A DNA stretch of 64,000 nt, taken from positions 11,142,001 through 11,206,000 of the forward strand of contig NC_088921.1 of assembly GCF_038396675.1 (NCBI RefSeq). The letters run 5' to 3'. Positions within the stretch are counted from its first letter, which is position 1. Each line of letters opens with the position of its first letter. A program made the translations under genes and the position numbers. Of the stretch, positions 1 to 10,801 are shown piece by piece. Below the pieces are notes generated by a model. That model was given only the letters and a program-made list of their open reading frames with translations. It was not told the DNA's origin and made no database searches. The stretch comes from Hydra vulgaris. Taxonomy: Eukaryota > Cnidaria > Hydrozoa > Anthoathecata > Hydridae.

Positions 1-454
1 TGGTAAAACAGAGATTTTTATTGAGTGGGATCCTCCTAAATATCTTCTTGGCAGATTAAATTATTATGAACTTAGAATGGATAACTTGGTTTGTTGTTTT
101 TTTATGTTTTTCTCCTTTAATTTGTTCTTAGTTTTAAATCTAACAAGAAATTTTCTGATTCTTAGTAACAGTAGTCGTGACATGAATTAAAATTTTCTGA
201 TAGAAAAAGTAATTTTTCATTTAACAATGGAACACAGAGACTCTTTAAGTTTTTTGCTAATCATGCGAGGAACTTTATTATTACTAGAGTCTTTGCTAAT
301 GTTTCTTTGTGATTTTTGCCACCATTTACATTCTTCTTATTGTTGTTGTTTATTTCTTTTGCTTCCAACAAAAAGCCATATTATGCTTAGAAGTTAACTG
401 TGGAGTTAATTATAAAACTATGAAACCAAAAGTAGTAAAGAGAGTTAAAGAAAA
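1..454. other. No gene seen
   Basis: AT-rich sequence with no coding signal, structured repeat or transposon motif that I could recognise. It precedes the tandem repeat block. Confidence 0.5.
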
Positions 455-706
455 GAAAACTGTTGATAGATGACTGTAAATTAAAAACTGTTGATAGAAG
501 ACTGTAAATTAAAAACTGTTGATAGAAGCCTGTAAATTAAATCTTTTGATAGAAGCCTGTAAATTAAAAACTTTCGATAGAAGACTGTAAATTAAAAACT
601 GTTAATAGAAGGTTGTAAATTAAAAACTGTCGATAGAAGGCTGTAAATTAAAAACTGTTGATAGATGACTTTAAATTAAAAACTGTTGACAGAAGACTGT
701 AAATTA
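455..706 (+). repeat. 28-bp minisatellite, about 9 units
   Basis: About nine head-to-tail copies of a 28-bp unit whose core reads ctgttgatagaagactgtaa, separated by attaaaa. Units differ by a few substitutions (gact/gcct/ggct), and one unit lost a few bases near 540. There is no open frame across it. Confidence 0.9.
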
Positions 707-1059
707 TATAAATCAGGAAAACATGAAGACATGTGTGATTTTCAAAAGTTTTTTTTCATCAAAAAGGCTAGTAACACAAGATTGAGTTAAACCGAAGAAT
801 TAAATCAGGAAGCAGAAGCAGAGAATTGAATCAGGAGTAAGAAACTAGAAAATTAGGATTTATTGCACATATGGATTCAATAAAAGGTCAGTATGAAAGA
901 ATAATTTAAATAGCTAATTTAAAAGATTGTAGAAACCTCAATAAGAGTCTTGCACTTAAATAAGAGTGTTGCACTGTTTCCATCATATACTTTCTTAAAG
1001 GTTCAATATGATTGGAAGGTATATCTAGTTATGAAGTAACTAATTTGTTAAATTTCCAT

Positions 1060-3480
1060 GATTTTTTACGTGATAGCCCTTGGGTAGAATTCTTTCATCT
1101 CCCTGCTGACAAATGCACTTCTTACATAACTTCGTGGATTTAGGCTGGCATGGATTCTTTTATTCCCTCTCAACGATTCCAGGTCAAGCCTCACTCTTCT
1201 CCATGGTTTTCCTCACAATGCGCTGCTGCAATTATAAACAAAACCATTACTTCCATATCTATCAGCAAAACAATTCTTCTGAAAACAGGCGTCTGTTTAC
1301 TATTGCTAGAAACCATTTTAAAAAGGTTTTGTTTAACACCAAAGCCCACTATTCTCATGTCATGAAATCTCGTATTTCATTAAAAAAATTTGGCTGTCGT
1401 GACTTCTTGAGAATCTTTAACAGTATCAATAATAAGGGCAAATCTGTTATTCCACCTCTTTTGTATGGTTCAGATTGTCACCTCACTTAAAGACAAAGCT
1501 GAATTGTTTGCTAAGAACTTTTCATCAATATCATCTATTGATTCCACTAGTTGCATTCTACCTGATATATCTGTCAAACAGGTTGATCCATTGCATGACA
1601 TTCATATCACTTCAGCTTCTGTATCAAAAGTGATTACCTGATTAAACTTTTCTACAGCTAGTGGCTCGGACAACAACCTAATATAGTCTTGCAGATGTGT
1701 TCTCCGGAGCTGTCGCCTATACTTTCAAAACTATTTTACAAGTGCTTATCAGAGTCTTTTTTTCCAGCCTTTTGGAAAGCAGCATCTGTTATTCTTATTT
1801 TCAAAAACTCTGGAGAGTGGTCTGACTCGTCTAACAACTTCGCCATTAGTTTTCTTCCTATCATAAGCAAGGTTTTTAAATCTCTTACTAAGAAAACGCT
1901 AAATCTCTCATCGTGAATCTATTAACTTACTTTCTGATAGTAATAAATTACTTTCATCAATATAGATTTTGATCTTCTTGTTTTTACAGGTGATTTGCTT
2001 ACAGTAATAAGCGTTAGGTTTTATCGTGCATTAGATAGAGGTGGAGAGGTTAAGGCTATTGTTCTTAACATTTCTAAAGTCTTTGATATAGTTTGGCATG
2101 CTGGTCTTCTCCATAAGCTTTTTTCTTATGGTGTATCTGGTAACATCTTTAAGATAATTGAGTCCTTTTTTTCCAATCTTAGTATAAAAGTAATCCTCAA
2201 TGGACAGCACTCTTCTTCATATTCTGTATCTTCAGGGGTTTCTCGGGTTTCTCAAGGTTCTGTTCTTGACCCTATACTATATATTTTTAATTTACATTAA
2301 CGATATTCCAGATATTCTCACATCTAAGGTGGCATTGTTCGCTGATGATATTATTATTTAATCTTGGCGTGATAAGAAGCCAACACTTTCTGATTGCTTG
2401 GAGGGGGCATTTGAGCTTGAAAAGGATCTCACTTCTACTACAGCAATGGGCTCACAGTGGCTGGTAAACTTTAATTTAGATAAAACCCAATTTTTTTCAG
2501 CCAATCGTTATCGCAATAATTTAGATCTTCCTATATATATGAGCGGTAATGTGCTTGATGAGTCATCTACCCTTCTATTTCACGGACTAACTCTTACTTC
2601 CAGCCTTTCTTGGAAACCGTATATCAAATTCATTGCAAAATTTCTAAGGTTATCGTGCTTAACACTTTCTTACTCCGGATTCTAGTCTTTATCTCTATAA
2701 ATCTCAAAATCGTCCTTGCATGGAATACTATTGCCAAATGCAGGTAGTGGTGTAGTTTATACAGTAGTGGTGTAGTGGTAGAGCGCTCGCTTCATAAGCG
2801 AGAGGTTCCAAGTTCGATCCCCACCACATTCCTGGTAGTACCGTGCTCAACTTGTTTCTCGGCGTAGCGGCCTTGTTTGTCAAGGTTTGTGTTTTGGTGT
2901 TATAAAGTTGAGAGAGAGTTATAACCACAATTAAGTAGCCTCCTTGTCTGTAGTGGCCTTCTGGGCCTTGGGGAGGTGAATGAACAAAAAAAAAATCATG
3001 GGGCAGATCTTCTAACGATGCTTTTTCTTTTTTAGAAAAGCATTGTAAACATATTTGTACTTGCTCTTGCAGCCAACCTTCAACCATTATCACATCGTCA
3101 TAATGTTGCTTCTCTTTCTCTTTTTTAAAAATATTATAATGGGCACTGCACTAAAGAGCTTGTGTCTCTTGTGCTATCTGCTAAAATTCATTCTTGTGTT
3201 ACAGTCATAGAAAAGGATGAGACAGTTAAGTCTCATCTTTTTTTTGTGACTGTTCCTAAGTGCTCCCAAAACTCTTATTTGTTTGGTTTTTTTCCTAAAA
3301 CATCAGTTCTTTGGAATTCGCTTCCTTTCCTGATTCATCCAATTTGCAATCTTTTAAGTTGTCTGTCAATCATTATCTTGCTCTACAAACTTTATCTTTT
3401 CTCTTCCAGCTTCCAACTCTTATAGTAGTTGCTTGCAGCCTTGTTGGAAGCGAAAAAATATATATATATATTTTGAGTAC
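1060..3480 (+). mobile_element. CR1/jockey-like LINE copy 1 (5'-truncated, broken)
   Basis: Degenerate non-LTR retrotransposon. Pieces in order: the pre-RT linker (1090-1490, 'DSFIPSQRFQVKPHSSPWFS'), RT palm start (1689-1916, a decayed 'NYRPISLLPIISKVF' block), the 'ALDRGGEVKAIVLNISKVFD' block followed by 'SSGVSRVSQGSVLDPILY' (1995-2285), the FADD active-site box ('ALFADDIII', about 2333-2359) and thumb (2398-2690). The C-terminal 'PKCSQNSYLFGFFPKTSVLWNSLPF' region resumes after an inserted SINE and ends near 3420. Several stops and frame changes are present and the endonuclease is missing, so it cannot be active. A second copy of the same family lies at 19.7-21.7 kb. Confidence 0.88.
2745..2997 (+). 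mobile_element. tRNA-Met-like SINE inserted in the LINE
   Basis: The head folds like a tRNA: anticodon stem ctcgc/gcgag (2786-2790, 2798-2802) around the loop ttcataa, giving anticodon CAT. There is an A-box-like tggtgtagtgg (2768-2778) and a B-box-like gttcgatcc (2812-2820). The T-arm is one base off a canonical tRNA, and an unrelated roughly 170-bp body ending in an A-run (2987-2995) follows, so this is a SINE rather than a tRNA gene. It replaces part of the RT C-terminal coding sequence of the surrounding LINE. The 3' boundary is uncertain (2997 to about 3060). The segment gtagtggtgtag is repeated at 2745 and 2764. Confidence 0.7.
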
Positions 3481-3489
3481 TGAGTATAC

Positions 3490-4240
3490 TTGAAGCCTAT
3501 TTTCTTATCCTTATTAAAAACATTTTCAAGCTTAGGTTAGTTTATTTTTTCTAAAGTCTATTATAATTTCACATTATTGTTATCGCACTCTTTACTGATT
3601 GAAGGAAATCTAAAAACATAGTATGTTATTTTTTTCTGTAATAATCTTCTTAAAACTTTTTAGATTAGCTATTTTTTGGAAAACTTATATGTGCTTTGTT
3701 TCATATTTCCTCTTGTATTGAATGTTGTTCTTTCGTTAGCAAATGTTTTTCCTCCTCATTTCATTATTTTTGTTAAATACTTTTTTGAATATATATTTAT
3801 TTATTTGATTTATGCTTTAGAATTAAATTTATATATAAAAAAATAATATAGTTTCAAAACAATTAACGAACTGCAACTATGAATTAAGTTTAACATTTAT
3901 TTCCAGGTAATATATAGAGGCATTGACCGCTGTTTTACTGCGCAAGCTCTTCAGCCAACTAAAGTTTATAGCTTTACAGTAACTACATTTAGTTATATTT
4001 AAAATTTGTTTTTAGTTTTGAAATGTTATTCTGAAGTGAAAATATTAAATTTCACGTTTCAGCTTGGATGAGTGAGGGTAGATGCGAAAGTTTACCAAGA
4101 ACACGTCGAATAAGCAAACAATGTAAGTTGCTTCAATATATCCAAATATTAATAATAATACTATTATTAAGGCTGAAAAAGTAAAAAAACATTTTAGTTC
4201 GAAATCAGATTCGAATTCTCTAACTGTTCCTTTACGTGTT
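3490..4240. other. No gene seen
   Basis: AT-rich, T-run-rich sequence between LINE pieces. Nothing codes convincingly. The minus-strand open frame at 4045-4245 has no recognisable motif and is compositionally simple. Confidence 0.45.
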
Positions 4241-4244
4241 TTCA

Positions 4245-4500
4245 TTTAGCAACCTTTCACTTGATAACCTTTTCTACACACATTTTGGTGTTATTTCTAG
4301 TCAAATTAACCAAATCTTTTTATTCTTTATTCGTTTTCCGATGCTGTTGTTATTGGCGATTTTTATGTTTATCAAACTCATTGGCTTGGCTCTAGACTTT
4401 GCCGGCCCTAAATCTAAAAATAAATTTTATTCAAATCTCTTACCCAGAAAAAAGTTGACACTTGCAAACTGGAATAAAGTTAAAAAGTGTTTATATACCT
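4245..4500 (+). mobile_element. LINE endonuclease fragment
   Basis: Read across a frame change, this encodes 'GVISSQINQI' and then (from 4329) 'DAVVIGDFYVYQTHWLGSR'. That matches the end of an APE-type endonuclease of jockey/CR1 LINEs, the conserved GDFN..H..WLGS block, here with N replaced by Y. The same region is present in the LINE copy at 19.7 kb, so this is probably a detached piece of the same family. Confidence 0.7.
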
Positions 4501-4749
4501 AAAAGTACCATCTACAGCAAGGGTGGCCAAAGTCTTAATGACAAAGGGCAAAAAAAATAATTACAAAATAATTTGGGAAGCAAAAAAGCTTTATTTCAAG
4601 AAAAAGCAGGCTGAAATTTTTTATAATAATAATTTTTACTGAAGCAAGTTAATTAATGGAAGTGGTGAACTTGACCGGCTAAAACTAGTTTTTTGATGTC
4701 TTGGTTGGTTTTTGCGGGATTTTTGATGTATCAAAGTGTTAATATCTGC

Positions 4750-5095
4750 GTAAAAAGTAAATGATTACTACAGATATAGTTACATCTTTTCAATTATGTT
4801 AAGAAAAACTACATCTGTACAACTACATCTGAAAATTCTGAAGATGTAGTTACATCTTTTAAATTATATTAAAAATAGCTACGTGATTTTATGAAATTAT
4901 TAAATTATAATGCGTTGTTTTAACCAGATATAGTTACATATATGATTTTTTTTACAGATGTAGTCACATCTGGAAAAAATTATTAAATAATAATGCATTA
5001 TTATAACCAGTAGTTTTATATAAGATTTTTTCAGATGTTGTTGTTGGACAGATGTAGTACCACAGTTGTTGTTGGACAGATGTAGTACCCAAATT
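4750..5095. repeat. Cluster of agatgtagttacatct half-palindromes
   Basis: At least eight variants of 'agatgtagttacatct' or its halves occur in 350 bp, several forming short inverted repeats. A 28-bp tandem duplication built on 'ttgttggacagatgtagtac' closes the cluster (5037-5092). No open frame of interest. Confidence 0.65.
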
Positions 5096-5244
5096 TCCAG
5101 AATGCTTTAAGGAGAAATAGATGACAGAGTTCTTGATCATGTCTGTCACCAATAGCTCACCAGTTTGTTTTTTAATCTTGTGTGGTTTTTAATTTCTATG
5201 ATCAAGGTTGGGGTATTTTTATTTGAAATTGTATTTGTATTTGG

Positions 5245-5305
5245 TAGTTATGGGCTAAATTGGCATATTTGTATTCATGTTGTATTTGTATTCATGTTGT
5301 ATTTA
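5245..5305. repeat. Short tandem repeat, ttgtatttgtattcatg
   Basis: Two to three copies of an approximately 18-bp T-rich unit. The flanks from 5100 to 5840 are AT-rich with no gene seen. Confidence 0.5.
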
Positions 5306-5845
5306 ATTTAAAAATTTCTTAAATATTTTTATTTGCATTTGATTGAAATGTATTTGTTACAGTTTTTTTCCCACCGGTAGCAAGGTTGTTTAAGGTGGTT
5401 TATTTGGGAAAAACCAAGATATTTGTTGTTTTATTACTCTTCATTTTTAAAATAAACTAAAATTTAGTTTTTAATAGATATTTATTAAAGGCTTGTTTTA
5501 ATTCTTCTATTTAGCATACCATTTTATCAATATTGCATTAACCTAACTTAAAATTAGTATTTGGAAATCTGAAATTAAAGTATTTGTATATTCGATAATC
5601 AAATTATTTGAATAAAGATTTTGTAAAAAGTTCAATTAAAATGTTAAAGATAAAGATACCTGGTAACATTTTTTAATTTTGTTGATTCTTGAGTCGTGCA
5701 CTTTTTTTGCAAATGAGTTTCTGTGGCACAAACATTAGAAATAAAGTTTTATGATGGCTTCCATTGATCATTTTGATATGATCAGTTTTATTTCCGATCT
5801 GTTTAAATTACAAACTTTGTAGGTTTATGAGGCCGCTATACAATA

Positions 5846-6021
5846 AGGGGTTGTCCATAAATTACATCACGCAATTTTTTACCATTTCTTACCCCTCCCT
5901 TCCCCCCTCGTCGCAACATCTTAACTATTTAGTAACAAGTACGAGTCGTCACAAAACCACTAATCCCTTCTCCTTCGGTCCCCTCCTCCCTAAAGCATGA
6001 CGCAATCTATGGACGACCCCT
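5846..6021. mobile_element. MITE with 'aggggttgtccataaatt' termini
   Basis: A 176-bp element. The left end (aggggttgtccataaattac) is the inverted match of the right end (reverse complement aggggtcgtccatagattgc) over about 26 bp with a few mismatches. The inside is C/T-rich and GC-richer than the surroundings, with no open frame, as expected of a non-autonomous DNA transposon. The target duplication is unclear. Confidence 0.75.
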
Positions 6022-6094
6022 AAAGTGAAAATATGTTATTTAGTTTTTTTTTTTTCTTACCAAATTAACTGTAAGAACAAAATTTCTAGCAAAC

Positions 6095-6165
6095 ATTCTA
6101 ACGTCATATCTTACGTCGCAAACATTCATATCTTACGTCGCAACATTCATATCTTACGTCGAGTT
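6095..6165. repeat. Tandem repeat, acattcatatcttacgtcg
   Basis: Three copies of a 21-25-bp unit containing 'atatcttacgtcg'. Confidence 0.7.
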
Positions 6166-6227
6166 TGTAAAAGAATGATAATCTTATGTTGCAATCGGAA
6201 ATAGTGATCATTTAGCTTAACTTTTTA

Positions 6228-6345
6228 TTAGTTCATAAATCCGACATTTTATGTCGGATTTACTATTAGTTCATAAACCCGACATATTATATCGGCTTTA
6301 TTATTAGCTCATAAATTTGACATGTTATGTCGGATTTATTAATGA
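6228..6345. repeat. Three tandem hairpins around gacattttatgtc
   Basis: Three consecutive roughly 45-bp units, each holding a palindrome of the form aatccgacat..atgtcggatt separated by 'ttagttcataa'. Compensated changes (gacatattatatc) suggest the fold may be older than the sequence. Confidence 0.75.
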
Positions 6346-6349
6346 CTTA

Positions 6350-7300
6350 TTAAAATTTTGTTATTAAAAAAGTACTGGAAATGAGATTAAAAAAATTAAA
6401 ATTTCAATTTTTTTTTTTTTTTTATTGTAGCTACGTCACTACGTCATCGTCTATTTTAAAAAGAAGAATCTCTCTCAAATAGTAATTTGAATCGCGATTC
6501 AACTAAATGTTAGTATGTGACCATATGCAAATTGTAAAGTTAAAAAATTTAAACTTAAAATCATAGTAAACATAACAATGACAAAAGTGTAAAATAAAAA
6601 TGTTTGTTAAATATATGTGAATAATGTTTATAGTTATTTATATAAAGTTTATGTTTTTACAAAAGTTTTTTTCGCAAGATGGTATATTGCAACCTTAAAA
6701 TGCCTTAGGAATCCCAGGAAAAAAAACCAGAGAAATTAAGAGGTTCGTTCCAAAAAATTCATAAAGCTTATTTGTTATTGACGCAATTTAGCTAAATCGG
6801 GAAGATCAGTTACAAAATAATTAGAAACCAATTCCAAATCTATCAGAAACTTGGTTAAAACAAACTTATGGATGAAAGCTAATAAAAAGATAGTTATCTT
6901 AGGGCTGACGACACGGGTTTCTAAGTGGAGGGGCGCAATCGTCAATTTTTCAAAAAGTCATCTATATCTAGAATTTTCTCTGAAAAAAAAAGGGGGAGGG
7001 GTCGTTGGCTCTATTATCTGCTGGTCTGACAATCAGAAATAGGCTTAAGCGTATTAAGAGATGAAAGTTGATAAAGAAACGGCACCACCGACAACTTTTT
7101 TTAATAAAAAGTTATTCCTGCTTAAGCGCCCTGTTAATTGACAAAGTGATTGAGTTTATAGAGTTAGTTTGAGTTCCACGTTATGTAAGAACTTTCCGAA
7201 ATGCATCAAAGGTTATATTTTTTGGTGCATTTTCCAAGGGCAAAAAACTCGCATTAAATTTTTTAATTTATATAATAATTTATTGATAAAGAAGTTAAAT
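6350..7300. other. No gene; possible MITE remnants
   Basis: AT-rich. The segment 6898-7035 (gggctgacgacacggg ... gaggggtcgttggc) resembles the ends of the MITE-like unit at 12.1 kb but is too decayed to delimit. Confidence 0.3.
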
Positions 7301-7486
7301 TTAAGTACACTAGAGCTTAAATTCAATTTTTACCATTTTTCTTAGAAAAGTTGACATATCATGCATTTGGTGGATTTAATTATTTATTTTTATATTTAAA
7401 CCACGTCATCTATTATTTGGCTTATAGGAAATCGCAAATTTTAATCGTTTATATCTATTTTAAACATAATTATGGATTATTATTGT

Positions 7487-7567
7487 TAATTGGTGTCAAA
7501 AATGACTCATTGCTCATTTTTGACACCAATTACTAGAAATTTTGACACCATTTTTAACACCAATTAC
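7487..7567. repeat. 19-bp perfect hairpin plus partial copies
   Basis: taattggtgtcaaaaatga (7487-7505) is the exact inverted complement of 7514-7532 with an 8-nt loop. Partial copies (tttgacacca, aacaccaatta) continue to 7567. Confidence 0.85.
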
Positions 7568-7830
7568 TAAAGAAACCCAATGCAAAGAAACCTAATGGGT
7601 TTCTCCAGTAAAAAATAAATGTCTCATTATTTTTGTGCTTTTATGAAAATTAGTCTATTTATTGTGATGACTAATAGTTAATTATGTCATAAATTGACAT
7701 TTTTATCCATAAATCTTTTAATTTATAAATAAAAGATTGTTTTTTAGTCATTTAGTTGCGTTTCAACAATTTCTGGTGAAAAGTCGATAGTTCTCTTGAA
7801 GATTTTTTTAAAGTTGTACTTTTATTTACA

Positions 7831-8814
7831 ATGGCGAAAGAATATTGGTCACCTACAAAGCGATGCAAAGCTGTTACATTACGTGGAGAAGGTTGTTCGT
7901 ACATGGAAATCGCCAAAAAGTTGGGGAATGGAGCAACAAAATCTGGAGTGAGGAAGGTGTACGAAAGGTTTAAGGCAACCAATACCTTCAAAAATACGCC
8001 AAAAGATAGAAAAATAAAGAAGACAACTGCAAACGATGACAGGATGATAATGAGGCTTGCACTTAAGAACCGAAGAGCAACTTCAGCTAAAATTTAAAAT
8101 GATTTAGAGGCCGCCGCAGTTTCGGTTAGTTCAAGAACAATTCACCGAAAGCTTTTTGAAAATGGTTTAAAAGCAAGAAGACCCAGGAAAAAACCATATT
8201 TAAACAAAAAACAACGAAAGAATCGTTTGATTTGGGCAAAAGAACTCAAGGAGTGGACAAAGGTAGACTGGGCAAGAGTTATTTGGAGTGATGAAAGCAA
8301 GATTTCCATTTTTGGAAGTGATGGAATTAAGTATGTGAGAAGAAGGCCCGGTGAAGGTCTTTTACCTGAGTGCACATTGGTTACAATAAAGCATCCCATA
8401 TGTGTAATGGTGTGGGGATGCATGACCAGAGATGCTGTGGGTTGTATCCACATTGTGGATGGTATTTTAAACGTCAAAAAATACCAAAAAAAAACATTTT
8501 TTGTAACAACAGATTGATGATTTGTTTGAAGGTAAAACAGAAACCTGTGTGTTCCAGCAAAACAGTGCAACATGCCACACCGCAAAAACTGTCAAAAATA
8601 AACGTTTTGAAGTGGCCTGGAAACAGTCCGGACCTGAACCCGATAGAAAACTTGTTAGGAAAGAAAAACCTGGAAACAAGCGACAACTAATAGAGGCCAT
8701 ATTCAAGTCCTGGTCTCACGTGATCAGCACTGAAGATTTGGGCAATTTAGTGGACTCAATGCCTAGTAGGATTGCTGCAGTAATAAAAAATAATGGATAT
8801 CCAACAAAATATTA
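7831..8814 (+). pseudogene. Tc1-like transposase, broken
   Basis: Encodes an N-terminal helix-turn-helix ('SPTKRCKAVTLRGEGCSYME'), a DDE core starting at 'VIWSDESKISIFGS' (about 8279-8320), 'VCVMVWG'-type strand residues, a decayed second motif ('QQNSATCHTAKT', where Tc1 proteins have QQDNAP.H) and 'WPGNSPDLNPIENL' (about 8620-8660) holding the last acidic position. The reading frame has a TAA at about 8095 and frame changes near 8500, 8600 and 8690. The catalytic Asp of the second motif is replaced by Asn. It is therefore a dead transposase of about 330 codons, the usual Tc1 length. Start chosen at the ATG followed by 'AKEYWSPTKR'. Confidence 0.88.
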
Positions 8815-9124
8815 ATTTTTTTTTTTGTATAAGCCATTTTTTTAATAACATGTTTTGTTAGCTGTAAAACGTAAATTTTCCATAACTTGCCACTTTGTCA
8901 TTAAATTGTTCTATTTTTATATTAAAATTGTGAATTTTACTCAAAATTTTAGTTTTTTTAATCTAAACACATCAAAAAATAATGATCAATATAGAAAACC
9001 GCATAAATATGGTTTTTTTTTTAAAAAAAATACACCAAACTGAAGTTTTCATATATTTTAAAAGGGTGTCCATTCCTATGGCCGCTAGTGTAGGAGTTCT
9101 ATTTTTGTATTCTATTTTGTAAAA

Positions 9125-9565
9125 CCTCATACTAATAGAATGTTTGGCGTTCATCTATCAAGTGCATTCAGTAGCAACTACTTTACCTTCGGAATTTTCA
9201 TTGATCTGTCAAAAGCCTTTGATATCGTTGATCATAATATACTAGTAAAAAAACTTAGTAAAAAATAACAGCTTACTTTAGTTCAAAAGTTATTTGACAG
9301 ATAGAAAACAATTTATAGTGTATGAACAAAAACAAACATTCCCGTCTGCCGTAACTTGCGGGGTTCCCCTGGGCTCTACTTAAGGACCACTGTTGTTCTT
9401 AGCGTACATTAATGAATTAAATTTAGCAACAGACCTATTAAATTGTATTCTTTTTGCTGATGACTTCAATCTTTTTTATTCCCACAGAGTTATTAATACA
9501 CTATTTGAAACAAGAAACGAACAATTATTGAAAGTTAATGAGTGGTTTTTTTCATTACCTTAATT
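9125..9565 (+). mobile_element. LINE reverse-transcriptase fragment
   Basis: Across two breaks it encodes 'FGIFIDLSKAFDIVDHNIL', 'SYLTDRKQF'-like, 'TCGVPLGST' stop 'GPLLF' and 'LFADDFNLFYS' (FADD box about 9448-9462) followed by 'LLKVNEWFFSL'. This is the RT palm of a CR1/RTE-type LINE, distinct from the copies at 1-3 kb and 20 kb. Only about 440 bp survive; it directly abuts the Tc1 element right end. Confidence 0.82.
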
Positions 9566-10059
9566 ATTTTATTACCTTTATGACGTTTGCTAATTTATTT
9601 ACGTTATTTCTATGGCGTATATTAATTTATTTACTTTTTTATTTTTAAATCTTAATTTAAGTTTTTAAATTTTAGGAAAATGATAATATCTTATTTATTT
9701 TTTCTTATTCACTTGATCTTACTTTTTCCTTAAATTTTGATTCTTTGAATTTTTCTTTAAATGCCAACGAAATGTTATCTATTTTACTTTTATATTTTTT
9801 TTAATGAAAGGTTTGTTAACTATAGATATTTAAATATTAAGGTTTTTGTAAATACGTTAGAATGGGGCTCGGTAATGAGGCTAAATAAGTCTTCTTCTTG
9901 CCTCGCCAATATTTATTTTTATTTATATGCTTCGAAACTGTTTATATTATTAAACGGCAAAAAAAAACAATTAAAAAATAAAAATCTACTTTCCATCAGA
10001 ATTTAGCGTCCAAAAATAATGCAAAAACCGTTCAAATAAAAAATTTCCCTTGTTTCATT

Positions 10060-10205
10060 TCTGTTTCATGGCCCGCCAACAGTCCAGATTTGAACCTATT
10101 GGTTATTGGATGTTTTTTATGTTGGAAAAACTAAAAAATGTAAAATGCAATAACTTAAATGATTCTTAGGATTTACTAGTCAAAATTTGGGATGAAATCC
10201 TTGAC
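10060..10205 (+). pseudogene. mariner transposase C-terminal fragment
   Basis: Encodes 'WPANSPDLN' (from 10068) and, after a one-base frame change, 'YWMFFMLEKLKNVKCNNLND', a stop, and 'LLVKIWDEIL'. This is the D34D-type mariner C-terminal signature (SPDLNPLDYW.F..LE). Only the C-terminal 45 or so codons are readable. Confidence 0.75.
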
Positions 10206-10598
10206 GGTATCGGTATTGTCATTTGTTATAAATTTTTCAACAGAGTTCATATGTGTATCAAAGAAAAATGAGAAAAATTTGAAAGAAATTAATTTTTTAT
10301 ATTAAATATTAATGTAAATTTCAGAAAAATAGTCATTCATAAATCAAAAAAGTGCTCTAATTTAGCAAACACAAAAAGTATTTGACATTTGTAAATATAT
10401 TGTAAAATACCATAATAATTAAAAAAAAATTTTTAATACTATAAATGGGTTGATATATAATATTGGTATTATTATAAAAAATGTAATTTAACTTAAAAAT
10501 TTAGTTAATAAAAAATTTTTATTTACTAAATTTTTAATTTCTTCGGGTCTGTAGTTTTTCATATTAAATTAAAACGCCTACTTCATTTAATATGCAAA

Positions 10599-10801
10599 TT
10601 TTTTTTTTTTTTTTTTTTTTTAGTTATTTTAGGTGCTTCCAGAAGTCCTTACGGTCTTTTCACAGAGCACCGCGGGAGAGCATTTAACAGGAAGTTCATG
10701 CCTCCTTCCGTACCAATGTCTTTTGTTGGGCTAGAGCTGGCGTCGAACCTAGGACCTCTGGGTTCTGAGCCAGAACTCTAACCACTGCGCCACGGCTGCT
10801 C
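10599..10801 (-). mobile_element. tRNA-derived SINE with poly(A) tail
   Basis: On the minus strand the head is gagcagccgtggcgcagtgg, with A box tggcgcagtgg (plus 10782-10792) and B box ggttcgacgcc (plus 10739-10749), both near-consensus for RNA polymerase III. An anticodon-like stem tctgg/ccaga lies between. A roughly 120-bp tRNA-unrelated body follows and ends in a 23-nt A-run (plus-strand T-run 10599-10621). It is unlike the SINE at 2745. Confidence 0.85.

Larger units (their letters stand above)
7306..9092 (+). mobile_element. Tc1/mariner element containing the transposase
   Basis: The right end (9064-9092) reads, outside-in, tacactagcggccatagg, a typical Tc1-type terminal sequence next to a TA. 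The left end may be tacactag at 7306, but only eight or nine bases match, and a hairpin insertion (7487-7567) sits between it and the gene, so the left boundary is weak. Length of about 1.8 kb fits a Tc1 element. Confidence 0.5.

Noticed and set aside
455..706. CRISPR-like array
   Set aside because: Units are contiguous 28-bp copies with no unique spacers and gradual drift; a minisatellite in a eukaryotic context.
2764..2830. Possible functional tRNA-Met gene
   Set aside because: The anticodon arm is perfect, but the T-arm is shifted by a base, and the head continues into a SINE body with an A-run. It also interrupts a LINE.
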